Assembly (NCBI GenBank): GCA_002030045.1
Contig: LQBI01000030.1
Location: 124,001 to 188,000 of the forward strand
Length of the DNA: 64,000 nucleotides
Direction of reading: 5' to 3'
Source of the DNA: Candidatus Aegiribacteria sp. MLS_C
Lineage (GTDB): Bacteria; Fermentibacterota; Fermentibacteria; Fermentibacterales; JCC-6
This document shows, piece by piece, positions 25,774-32,922 of this stretch. The notes under the pieces are model-generated. The model was given only the letters and a program-made list of their open reading frames with translations, was not told the DNA's origin and ran no database searches. How positions within the stretch are numbered: position 1 is the stretch's first letter; every line of letters begins with the position of its first letter. The position numbers and the translations under genes were made by a program.

Positions 25774-27210
25774 ATGGAGCATCCTCATTCCTGCCCGGGA
25801 GAACAATTGAGCGGAATCGAAGTCAGACCATCCAGGGTTGCGGTACTGGGAGCGGGGCTCGCCGGTCTCAGGGGAGCGGACGTGCTGTCCGAAGCCGGAG
25901 TGCACGTAACGGTGATCGAGAAGGAAGAATCCCACGGCGGTCTCGCTGCAACTGTACACCGCGGAGGATTTCGATTCGATCTGGGACCACACCGTTTCCA
26001 TACCACTGACGATACCATCCTCGGTGCAGTTCGCGAACTGCTTCCTGAAGGTCTTATGGAACTGGAGCGGATCAGCAGGATCAGATTGCTGGACAAGTAT
26101 TTCAGGTATCCACTCTCCTTCGTGGACGTGCTCGAGAAGATGCCGCTGCGCAGGTCGGCCGGGCTCACGATCAGCTACGCTCTGGAGAGGCTCCGCGGTC
26201 TTGCCGGAAGAGTTGAGCCCGATGATTTCAGAGGCTGGGTCCAGGGCAGGTTCGGCCGGCGGCTCTACGACCTCTACTTCGGTCCCTACACCGAGAAGCT
26301 CTGGGGTTGCCCCCCGGAGGAGCTTTCCGCTGACTGGGCCAGCCAGAGGATCACCGTACCGAGGCTGACGGAGCTGGTCCGTGCCACTCTCTTTCCGGGA
26401 AGGAGTTCCGCCAGGACCCTGGTGAGCAGGTTCCATTATCCCCGGGGAGGCATCGGGCGGATCGCCGACGGTCTCGCATCCAGAGTGGTATCCAGGGGAG
26501 GCAGCTTCCTGTACTCCGCAAGTCCGAAGAGCATAATGCAGTTGAAGGGGGGCGGTTTCCGAATCCATCTTGATGACGGTGAACTTGAAGTTGACGCTGT
26601 ACTCAGCTCAATCCCGGTGACGGAATACGCCGGACTTCTGGGTGGCCTTGTTCCGGACCCGGCAAGGGAGTCCGCAGGGAATCTTCGTTTCAGGGCGATA
26701 GTATTCGTGGTCCTGAAGCTGAGGAAAGCCATGGATGCTTCGGACCACTGGATCTACATTCCGGAAAGCAGGTACCTTTTCAACAGGATATCCTTCCCCG
26801 GCAACTTCGATCCCGGAGCGGAACCCGAGGGCTCGCAGCTGGTCTTCGAGTTCACCTGCGACCCCGACGACGGCCTGTGGACCGACGGGGAGAGCCTGGC
26901 TGAATCGGCCGCGAGGGGAGGTGCGGAGCTGGGACTGTTCGAAGCGAAGGACGTCATCGATTCAACGACCGTCAGGTACGAGCATGCTTATCCCGTCTAC
27001 TCCCTCGGCTACTCCTCGAAACTCGTTCCCCTACTTGATGCCCTTGACCGCATCCCCGGATCGATCACCTGCGGCAGGCAGGGCCTTTTCAGGTACAACA
27101 ATATGGACCATTCACTGGAGATGGGCGAATGCGCTGCACTGGAAATACTGGGTGAGGAAAGCTCCTTAAGACGGTTCCCGTGGACCAGTGATACCTGGGC
27201 CGACGGCTGA
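25774..27210 (+). CDS. FAD-dependent protoporphyrinogen oxidase-like / amine oxidase family protein
   Basis: A 478-residue flavoprotein. The N-terminal dinucleotide site reads VAVLGAGLAGLRGADVL (about 22-38), followed by GGLAATVHRGGFRFDLGPH. LYFGPYTEKLWGCPPEELS and FHYPRGGIGRIADGL are typical of the protoporphyrinogen-oxidase/UDP-galactopyranose-mutase-like branch that acts on polyprenyl or sugar substrates in many cell-wall clusters. The exact substrate is unknown. ATG 25774 has a weak ribosome site; TTG 25807 with GGGAG upstream is an alternative. It is divergent from rex across the palindrome and may be Rex-controlled. Confidence 0.8.
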   Translation: MEHPHSCPGEQLSGIEVRPSRVAVLGAGLAGLRGADVLSEAGVHVTVIEKEESHGGLAATVHRGGFRFDLGPHRFHTTDDTILGAVRELLPEGLMELERISRIRLLDKYFRYPLSFVDVLEKMPLRRSAGLTISYALERLRGLAGRVEPDDFRGWVQGRFGRRLYDLYFGPYTEKLWGCPPEELSADWASQRITVPRLTELVRATLFPGRSSARTLVSRFHYPRGGIGRIADGLASRVVSRGGSFLYSASPKSIMQLKGGGFRIHLDDGELEVDAVLSSIPVTEYAGLLGGLVPDPARESAGNLRFRAIVFVVLKLRKAMDASDHWIYIPESRYLFNRISFPGNFDPGAEPEGSQLVFEFTCDPDDGLWTDGESLAESAARGGAELGLFEAKDVIDSTTVRYEHAYPVYSLGYSSKLVPLLDALDRIPGSITCGRQGLFRYNNMDHSLEMGECAALEILGEESSLRRFPWTSDTWADG

Positions 27211-27227
27211 AGGCTTACGCCTTCAGC
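27206..27227 (+). terminator. Hairpin at the end of the FAD oxidoreductase gene
   Basis: GCTGAAGGC and GCCTTCAGC form a perfect 9-bp stem with a TTAC loop; the stop codon lies in the left arm. Only a short T-rich tail follows. Confidence 0.5.
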
Positions 27228-27465
27228 TTGGCAGATTGCTGCGCGATCTGCAGGCGTCAGATCTTTCACCTTCAGCCTGGAGTATCGTGCACGGTCAGCA
27301 GGCCGTCCGGGGGAACCCTGCGACTGCAACAGGCACGGGACCCGCGATCCAACGGAGAACGGATGCGCAGTTTGACAAGGACCGCTTTTCCTAGGTATTG
27401 TCATACTTGGAAGTGCGGTTCCGTATGGCCGGGAACCGGAAGAACTCCAAGGCTGAGAGGTCTCC

Positions 27466-28437
27466 ATGAACAAGGAAAATCTATTCGATACCGAGGACAT
27501 CCTCTCCGAGGGCGGAGTACGGGACCTTTTCGAGGAGGTAGAGGTCGGGGAAGGCGAGAAGATAGTGAAGCAGGGGGATGCGGGAACCGACCTGTTCATA
27601 GTCGATTCGGGCCAGTGCGTGGTCATCGATGACAAAGGGGCCGGCAGGATCATCGATTCACTCGACCGGGGGGACGTGTTCGGAGAGATGGCGTTCCTGG
27701 GCGGGGAGCTCCGCTCGGCCACGGTAAGGTCCAATACACCCTGCAAGCTCCTGAAGCTCTCCCGCGAGCCCTTCGTCAGGTTCCTGAGGAAGCAGGCGGT
27801 ACCGGGCACCAAGTTCCTGATCTTCCTGGAGAGGTTCATGGTGGAAAGGCTCAGGAAGGCTGATTCCCTGAGGGTTCTCATTTCAGGCGACCAGGACCTT
27901 AGCGGCAAGCGGGGTCTTCAGCAGCTCAGGGCAGACATAAGGGCCAGGAACACCAAGCCCCTGCTTTCAGCCGACGATCCCATACTCTCGGAGATCTGCC
28001 ACTGGATATACGCCAGGAACGACCAGGTCCTGTTCAGGGAGGGTGAGAGGACCACCGACCTTTTCATCATAAGGAAGGGCGAGGTGGTGGTGGTGGACGA
28101 AGGCGCCGGAGGGTTCCTGCTGGGTACCTTTGGTGCCAACGACGCGGTCGGCGAGAAGTGCTTCCTCGACGGCAAGCCCAGGTCCGACACGGCGAAGGTC
28201 AGGGGAAACGCGGAGATACTCATGTTCACAAGGGATACTCTCGTGGAACTCCTGGAGCGGGACAGCTCCATGGCCATAGGACTGAGCCTTGGGCTGGGAA
28301 GCCTGCTGGCCAGGCGGCTCAGTATGGCAAACAGGACGCTCAGACTGCTGACCTACGAGGAACTCAGGGAGAAGGCCGAGGTATCTAGACTCCTCAGTGA
28401 AATGCGTAAGTCTCTGCGTATCAAGACACTGCACTGA
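27466..28437 (+). CDS. Protein with two cyclic-nucleotide-binding domains
   Basis: A 323-residue soluble protein with two cNMP-binding beta-barrels. The first (about 15-110) has IVKQGDAGTDLFIVDSGQ and GDVFGEMAFLGGELRSATV. The second (about 180-275) has LFREGERTTDLFIIRKGE and AVGEKCFLDGKPRSDTAKV. Each phosphate-binding cassette resembles FGEhALL..RsAtV. There is no DNA-binding or kinase domain; a helical linker (115-175) and tail complete it. It may respond to a nucleotide made by the cyclase-like protein at 20837. The ATG has only a weak ribosome site. Confidence 0.8.
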   Translation: MNKENLFDTEDILSEGGVRDLFEEVEVGEGEKIVKQGDAGTDLFIVDSGQCVVIDDKGAGRIIDSLDRGDVFGEMAFLGGELRSATVRSNTPCKLLKLSREPFVRFLRKQAVPGTKFLIFLERFMVERLRKADSLRVLISGDQDLSGKRGLQQLRADIRARNTKPLLSADDPILSEICHWIYARNDQVLFREGERTTDLFIIRKGEVVVVDEGAGGFLLGTFGANDAVGEKCFLDGKPRSDTAKVRGNAEILMFTRDTLVELLERDSSMAIGLSLGLGSLLARRLSMANRTLRLLTYEELREKAEVSRLLSEMRKSLRIKTLH

Positions 28438-28461
28438 TCTTGAACTCCGGTTCCAAGGGAC

Positions 28462-28489
28462 TTGTCTTCCCTTCGCCAGGGTGTATATT
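28462..28489 (+). promoter_or_regulatory. Promoter of trpR-trpB
   Basis: TTGTCT (28462-28467) and TATATT (28484-28489) are 16 bases apart. The predicted transcription start falls inside the palindrome at 28493-28510. Confidence 0.55.
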
Positions 28490-28492
28490 CCC

Positions 28493-28510
28493 GTTTCTAT
28501 AAATAGAAAC
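28493..28510. promoter_or_regulatory. Candidate TrpR operator
   Basis: GTTTCTAT-AA-ATAGAAAC is a perfect 8-bp inverted repeat with a 2-base centre, lying between the -10 box and the ribosome site of the trpR-like gene. It overlaps the predicted transcription start, a classical place for repression by the adjacent repressor. Confidence 0.65.
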
Positions 28511-28527
28511 AGTGGAGGTGGATCCTC

Positions 28528-28875
28528 TTGGACGCAAGGAACAGACTGGCAGAAGTATTCGCCGGTATATCGGACACTGACAGGATGTCCGATTTCTTCG
28601 CCGAGATATTCACCCCGGCCGAGATAGACGATCTCGTTCTCCGATGGCGACTCCTCGAGATGCTGCATCAGGGATACAGCCAGAGGGAGATCGCTGCCGA
28701 ACTGGGCATCAGCCTCTGCAAGATAACCAGGGGCTCAAGGGTGCTCAGGTCGGGCGGCTCCGTCATCGGAAGCATACTCGAAAGGAAGTCGGCCCCCCCG
28801 ACGGGAGACGACGGAACGGAGAACGGGAATGGAAACGGAAAGTCTAGTCAACATTACGGAGAACGGCCCCGATGA
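28528..28875 (+). CDS. trpR: Trp repressor family transcription factor
   Basis: A 115-residue protein beginning with TTG after a strong GGAGGTGGA site. It has the all-helical TrpR/YerC fold: [19 protein letters not shown], then the helix-turn-helix [19 protein letters not shown] with RGS following (about 49-70). TrpR binds its operator when loaded with tryptophan. The C-terminal 25 residues are polar and disordered-looking. It overlaps trpB by 47 bp, and a perfect palindrome sits at its own promoter, so it probably represses itself and trpB in response to tryptophan. A YerC-like regulator with another ligand is the alternative. Confidence 0.85.
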   Translation: MDARNRLAEVFAGISDTDRMSDFFAEIFTPAEIDDLVLRWRLLEMLHQGYSQREIAAELGISLCKITRGSRVLRSGGSVIGSILERKSAPPTGDDGTENGNGNGKSSQHYGERPR

Positions 28876-30043
28876 GAGGGGTTTCTTCGGTGAATACGGC
28901 GGCAAGTTCGTACCGACTGTACTTGAGGATATCCTCGCGGAGATAAGGGACAGCTACCTGGAACTGCGAAGGTCCGGGGGGTTCATTGAAGAGCTGGAAG
29001 GGCTCCTCAGGACCTATGTCGGACGACCTAGTCCCGTATACTATGCTGGGAACCTTACCCGCATGGCAGGCGGCGCCGGCATCTACTTCAAGAGGGAAGA
29101 CCTGAACCACACCGGCGCTCACAAGATCAACCACTGCCTGGGCGAAGCTCTCCTTGCCAAAAGAATGGGGAAATCAAGGCTCATCGCCGAGACCGGAGCA
29201 GGTCAGCACGGTGTGGCACTTGCCACCGCGGCGGCCATTGTAGGTCTTCCGTGTTCCATCTACATGGGGATAGTGGACATGGTCAAGGAGAGACCGAACG
29301 TGACCAGGATGCGGCTGCTGGGAGCCGAGGTCGTACCCGTGGACAGGGGTCCCGGTACCCTTAAGGAAGCTGTGGACGCGGCTTTCGAGGCCTACATGGA
29401 GGATCCCGCGGGTCAGTTCTACGCCATCGGTTCCGTGGTAGGTCCCGATCCCTTCCCTATGATGGTCAGGGATTTCCAGGCCGTGGTCGGGGTAGAGGCA
29501 AGGGAGCAGTTCCTGGAAATGACCGGCAGCCTTCCGGACTGCCTCGTTGCCTGCGTCGGCGGCGGCTCGAACGCGATCGGTCTCTTCACGGCCTTCCTCG
29601 GGGACGATGGAATTGACATCTACGGCGTGGAACCTTCGGGCAGGAGCTTCAGACCAGGAGACCACGCGGCGACACTCACGATGGGTTCCCCCGGCACGAT
29701 TCACGGCTTCAGGTGCTACCTTCTCCAGGACGATGACGGAGAACCTCTCCCGGTGCACTCCGTCGCCTCAGGGCTCGACTATCCGGGAGTAGGCCCGCAG
29801 CACAGCCATCTGAAGGACATGGGCAGGGTCACTTACGTGACCGTAAACGATGAGCAGGCCATAGAAGCGTTCCGGACCCTCTCGAGGGTGGAGGGTATAA
29901 TCCCGGCTCTGGAGAGCGCCCACGCGGTCGCCTACGCCATGGAACTGGCCGCAGCTTCACCCTCCGGGTCAAGAATACTGGTCAACCTGTCGGGAAGGGG
30001 GGACAAGGACCTGGACTACGTTGTCGAGAACTACGGGATGTGA
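28829..30043 (+). CDS. trpB: Tryptophan synthase beta chain
   Basis: A 404-residue PLP enzyme joining indole and serine to make tryptophan. Visible are [13 protein letters not shown], the PLP lysine in NHTGAHKIN (Lys99), [11 protein letters not shown] with the catalytic Glu, the phosphate loop [10 protein letters not shown], and SAHAVAYA. Length and motifs fit the TrpB1 type that normally pairs with TrpA. No trpA lies next to it; the gene overlaps trpR upstream and is followed by a separate promoter. It may salvage indole, or trpA may lie elsewhere. The ATG lies inside trpR after GGAACGG. Confidence 0.95.
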   Translation: METESLVNITENGPDERGFFGEYGGKFVPTVLEDILAEIRDSYLELRRSGGFIEELEGLLRTYVGRPSPVYYAGNLTRMAGGAGIYFKREDLNHTGAHKINHCLGEALLAKRMGKSRLIAETGAGQHGVALATAAAIVGLPCSIYMGIVDMVKERPNVTRMRLLGAEVVPVDRGPGTLKEAVDAAFEAYMEDPAGQFYAIGSVVGPDPFPMMVRDFQAVVGVEAREQFLEMTGSLPDCLVACVGGGSNAIGLFTAFLGDDGIDIYGVEPSGRSFRPGDHAATLTMGSPGTIHGFRCYLLQDDDGEPLPVHSVASGLDYPGVGPQHSHLKDMGRVTYVTVNDEQAIEAFRTLSRVEGIIPALESAHAVAYAMELAAASPSGSRILVNLSGRGDKDLDYVVENYGM

Positions 30044-30056
30044 GATGCCCCGGGTA

Positions 30057-30084
30057 TTGACTGATGTAAACATATGTTTATGTT
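30057..30084 (+). promoter_or_regulatory. Promoter with embedded 14-bp palindrome
   Basis: TTGACT (30057-30062) and TATGTT (30079-30084) are 16 bases apart. Between them, TAAACATATGTTTA (30067-30080) is a perfect palindrome overlapping the -10 box, suggesting a repressor site for the downstream gene. Confidence 0.5.
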
Positions 30085-30126
30085 CTTCCGTCACGTTCAA
30101 CCCATGGTGGTAGAAGGAGGGAAGGA

Positions 30127-30597
30127 ATGGATTACAGAACGGAGCGCATGGAGGCCATGAGGGTCCTCTGCGTCAGTCACCGTGGAGCCTACAACCGTAT
30201 AGGCGAGGCGTTCGAAAGGCTCTGCGGCCTGGCCTCGGAGAACGGGATTCCGATGATGGAAGGGTCGAAATGGCTGGGCATATACTGGGACGATCCCTCC
30301 GAGGTCCCTCAGGAGGAACTCCGTTCCGAGGCCTGCATGACGGTCATCGGGGACCCTTCGGTTCCGGTCGCGGAAGATGTCGCTTCAAGGCTCCTGGATG
30401 CGGGCACCTACCTGGTCGGCACGTACGTGGGAGCGTATTCGGGTCTTGGAGAAGCATGGGGATGTATCTGGGAGGAACTTCAGAGAAGGAACCTGGTCCC
30501 CGGGAAAAGTCCCTGTTTCGAGCTGTACATGAGCGGCGGCGAGGACGGCCTTCCCGAGGAGGAATGGGTCACCGAGCTCTGCGTGCCGGTCGAGTAG
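30127..30597 (+). CDS. GyrI-like effector-binding domain protein
   Basis: A 156-residue soluble protein with the GyrI/SbmC (AraC effector-binding) fold: MRVLCVSHRGAYNRIGEAF, then WLGIYWDDP, ACMTVIGD, AGTYLVGTYVGAYSGLGEAW and a C-terminal ELYMSGG. Such domains bind drugs or small hydrophobic ligands or inhibit gyrase. No DNA-binding domain is fused. It is preceded by AGGAGGGAAGGA and its own promoter with a palindrome, and followed by a strong hairpin, so it is a single-gene unit. Confidence 0.8.
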   Translation: MDYRTERMEAMRVLCVSHRGAYNRIGEAFERLCGLASENGIPMMEGSKWLGIYWDDPSEVPQEELRSEACMTVIGDPSVPVAEDVASRLLDAGTYLVGTYVGAYSGLGEAWGCIWEELQRRNLVPGKSPCFELYMSGGEDGLPEEEWVTELCVPVE

Positions 30598-30614
30598 GGG
30601 TCTATTCCAGTCGA

Positions 30615-30643
30615 GATGGGCGGGGGCCCGTCCCCCGCCCATC
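30615..30643 (+). terminator. Strong hairpin after the GyrI-like gene
   Basis: GATGGGCGGGGG and its exact complement form a 12-bp stem with a 5-base loop, 17 bp after the stop. There is no clear U tract. From here to 30866 I see no convincing gene; a 53-codon frame at 30699 lacks a ribosome site. Confidence 0.65.
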
Positions 30644-30866
30644 GTTCACGCCTTCATCGGGTCTCTCCATCTTAACGCATTGCCGTAGAACGATCTCGAT
30701 GGAGTTTCCGAAGACGGTTCATGTAGTTCGAGCATCCGTCCTCCTTCTCCCGCTCTCTGCGGTTTTCAGGCCGGCTGCGGGGACGGAGACCCGTAAGGAC
30801 CCGGCGGGTCGGGCAAGGGCGACCGCGGCGGAAGCCGGAGCGCCACAGGACCCTGGATGAAGAAGA

Positions 30867-30891
30867 ACCGCCCGGGCGGTGCCCGGGCGGT
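30867..30891 (-). terminator. Terminator of the secreted BNR gene
   Basis: A perfect 11-bp stem (ACCGCCCGGGC) with a 3-base loop lies 29 bp past the minus-strand stop. It is followed on that strand by TTCTTCTTC, a pyrimidine-rich tail fitting a Rho-independent terminator. Confidence 0.75.
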
Positions 30892-30919
30892 ATCCTTCGC
30901 GTCAGGTCTGCTTCGGGGG

Positions 30920-32596
30920 CTATTTCACCAGGAGCATGCGCTGCGTGAGGCTTGTCCCGTCAGCCGTAAGCCTGCAGAAGTACACGCCGGGGCTGGCCTG
31001 TGTACCGCTGAAGGTCGTTCCGTCCCACTGTACGGTGTTGGTTCCCTCGCCGAAGCTCTGGCCGTCTGCAAGGCTGCTTACGAGGCGTCCGGTCACGTCG
31101 TAGACCGCGATGTCCACCGGACCGGCGGAAGCCAGGTTGAAGCTGATGTTAGTCACCGCGCTGAAGGGGTTGGGGGCGCTGGAGATGGCAAGGGGTCCCT
31201 GAGGATCTCCCTCGATGCCGGTGTTGCCGTACCAGTCGAACATGATCCTGTAGTTGTTGTCCCAGTTGGCGTACATGATAGCCGAATAGCTGCCGTTCCA
31301 TCCGGCACACGCCGGCCAGAAGCCCGTTGATTCGAAGTCGTTGATGACCTCGGGCGTTGAGAAGGAGGTGGGCGAACTTGGCTGCGCCCATGTGAAATAG
31401 GTCTCGTACCCGGGAGAGCCGTGGAATGACACGGTAACATCACCGTTCATCTTACGGGCTCTCATGGAGGGCAGGTTCTCGTCGTCGGTGGGATTGAAGT
31501 TGCTGCCGAAAGTCCAGCTCGATCCTGTATCCGTGGTGTAGTAGTAGCCCAGCCAGTCATCCGTCGCGCCCACGGACTGGGTGATAATCCATCCGGTATC
31601 GGAGTTCGAGCCTCTGGCGAAGGAGACGTCAGGATACTCGGGAGTGTATGTGAGAAAGCTGACCTCGACGGACCCAGACCAGTTGGTACCGTAGTCGGTG
31701 CTCATCTTGGCCCTTACCTCGAGGTCGGAGATCCTGTCGTCCACGTATACGACAGCGACCACACCGTTGTCCCCGGCAGCTATGGCGGGGTAGTTCTCAA
31801 CCATGCAGTTGTATACATAATTGGTATTGAGGACCCAGGCGCCGCCTGCCACGTTGTTCCTGGCGTAGTATATGTCCTCGGTTCCCGTGTCGTTGGGTGA
31901 GTAGACGCAGTGCGCGTAACCTCCGCTGCCTACGTCCGCGTCCAGGTCGGCCCAGTCGACGTTGCTGTCCACAAGTGCCCAGGTACCTCCTCCGCCGCCG
32001 GTGTCCCACCATCTTGTGTAGAGGTCATCGTCGTAGCTCGAACCGGTCCAGATACCCATCATTAGAACCTGGGATTCGCCGCTGGCGTTCTGGACGATGC
32101 GGATCTTGGGGTTGCTGATCTCACCTGTGCTGTTGGCGCCAATGCCGAAGAGACTCCAGGTGATACCGCCGTCCTGCGATCTGTATACGAGGAGGCTGTC
32201 GCCGGTTGCATGGTCGGTATCGAAGCAGGCGTAGAGGTCACCGGTGTTCTCGTCGATGTCGAAATCCTGGCCGGTTCCGGCGCGACCGCCCCAGACCAGG
32301 ATGTCGTTGCTCCAGTCGGTGTCGGGCTGGAAGACATCCCTCGACTCGAGAGGCGACTCCTCGAGTATTCTCTGAACGGTGGGAACGTACTCCCTGGTCG
32401 GGGGCGGCATGTCGGGATTTTCCAGAGTGCTGCAGTCAATGACTCCGAAGCCTTCCACCAGCTCGCCTTCCACGGGTGAATCCAGGCCTTCAGCAGAGGC
32501 TTCGGACCTGTCGGAGGTAACGTAGCCCCCGTCGTCGGTCATGCCTGCGCCGAAGAGCAACCCGGCCATAAACATAAGCGCGATAATGTATCGCAT
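30920..32596 (-). CDS. Secreted BNR-repeat beta-propeller protein with sorting domain
   Basis: A 558-residue exported protein. A signal peptide (about 1-18) is followed by a propeller-like region with sialidase-type strands: LLVYRSQDGGITWSLFG, STDYGTNWSGSVEVS and YYYTTDTGSSWTFG (Asp-box pattern S-x-D-x-G-x-x-W). The last 90 residues form a Por/FlgD-type sorting domain: SSAPNPFSAVTNISFNL, IAVYDVTGRLVSSL, SPGVYFCRLTADG and a basic end LTQRMLLVK. The catalytic residues of true sialidases are not obvious, so it may only bind. ATG 32596 follows GGGAGGAT; a good promoter and terminator flank it. Confidence 0.8.
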   Translation of the reverse strand: MRYIIALMFMAGLLFGAGMTDDGGYVTSDRSEASAEGLDSPVEGELVEGFGVIDCSTLENPDMPPPTREYVPTVQRILEESPLESRDVFQPDTDWSNDILVWGGRAGTGQDFDIDENTGDLYACFDTDHATGDSLLVYRSQDGGITWSLFGIGANSTGEISNPKIRIVQNASGESQVLMMGIWTGSSYDDDLYTRWWDTGGGGGTWALVDSNVDWADLDADVGSGGYAHCVYSPNDTGTEDIYYARNNVAGGAWVLNTNYVYNCMVENYPAIAAGDNGVVAVVYVDDRISDLEVRAKMSTDYGTNWSGSVEVSFLTYTPEYPDVSFARGSNSDTGWIITQSVGATDDWLGYYYTTDTGSSWTFGSNFNPTDDENLPSMRARKMNGDVTVSFHGSPGYETYFTWAQPSSPTSFSTPEVINDFESTGFWPACAGWNGSYSAIMYANWDNNYRIMFDWYGNTGIEGDPQGPLAISSAPNPFSAVTNISFNLASAGPVDIAVYDVTGRLVSSLADGQSFGEGTNTVQWDGTTFSGTQASPGVYFCRLTADGTSLTQRMLLVK

Positions 32597-32660
32597 TGTA
32601 TCCTCCCTTTTTTAAGGACCCCGTAAGACATGGCAACCGCAACCACGGTAACCAGTGAAC

Positions 32661-32689
32661 ATTCTACTCCCGGCTGCAACTATCGTCAA
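32661..32689 (-). promoter_or_regulatory. Promoter of the secreted BNR gene
   Basis: On the minus strand TTGACG (32684-32689) and TAGAAT (32661-32666) are separated by exactly 17 bases, 65 bp before the start codon. Most of the rest of the 32597-32922 gap is an AT-rich patch (about 32695-32745) and no gene. Confidence 0.65.
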
Positions 32690-32922
32690 CCTAAAGTGTC
32701 ATATTATCATACAAATTATAACTATAATTATGTTCATGCTGCAGAAGGTCTGCAGGTCGGAGTCGGAGTGAAGATGAAGAAAACGGTTTTACTGTCATAT
32801 TCTGCTATAACAGACGGACGGTACTCCGCTGCCGTCTCCCACTGGAAGAGTGCCCGCGTCAAATGTTATCTTCCAGTGGCGGGTATCCTGAATACGCAGT
32901 TTCCCGCGGATGGAGGTCGCGC

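Noticed and set aside
30699-30860. 53-codon frame with a signal-like N-terminus
   Set aside because: No ribosome site, Arg/Ala-rich tail, and it lies between two terminators.
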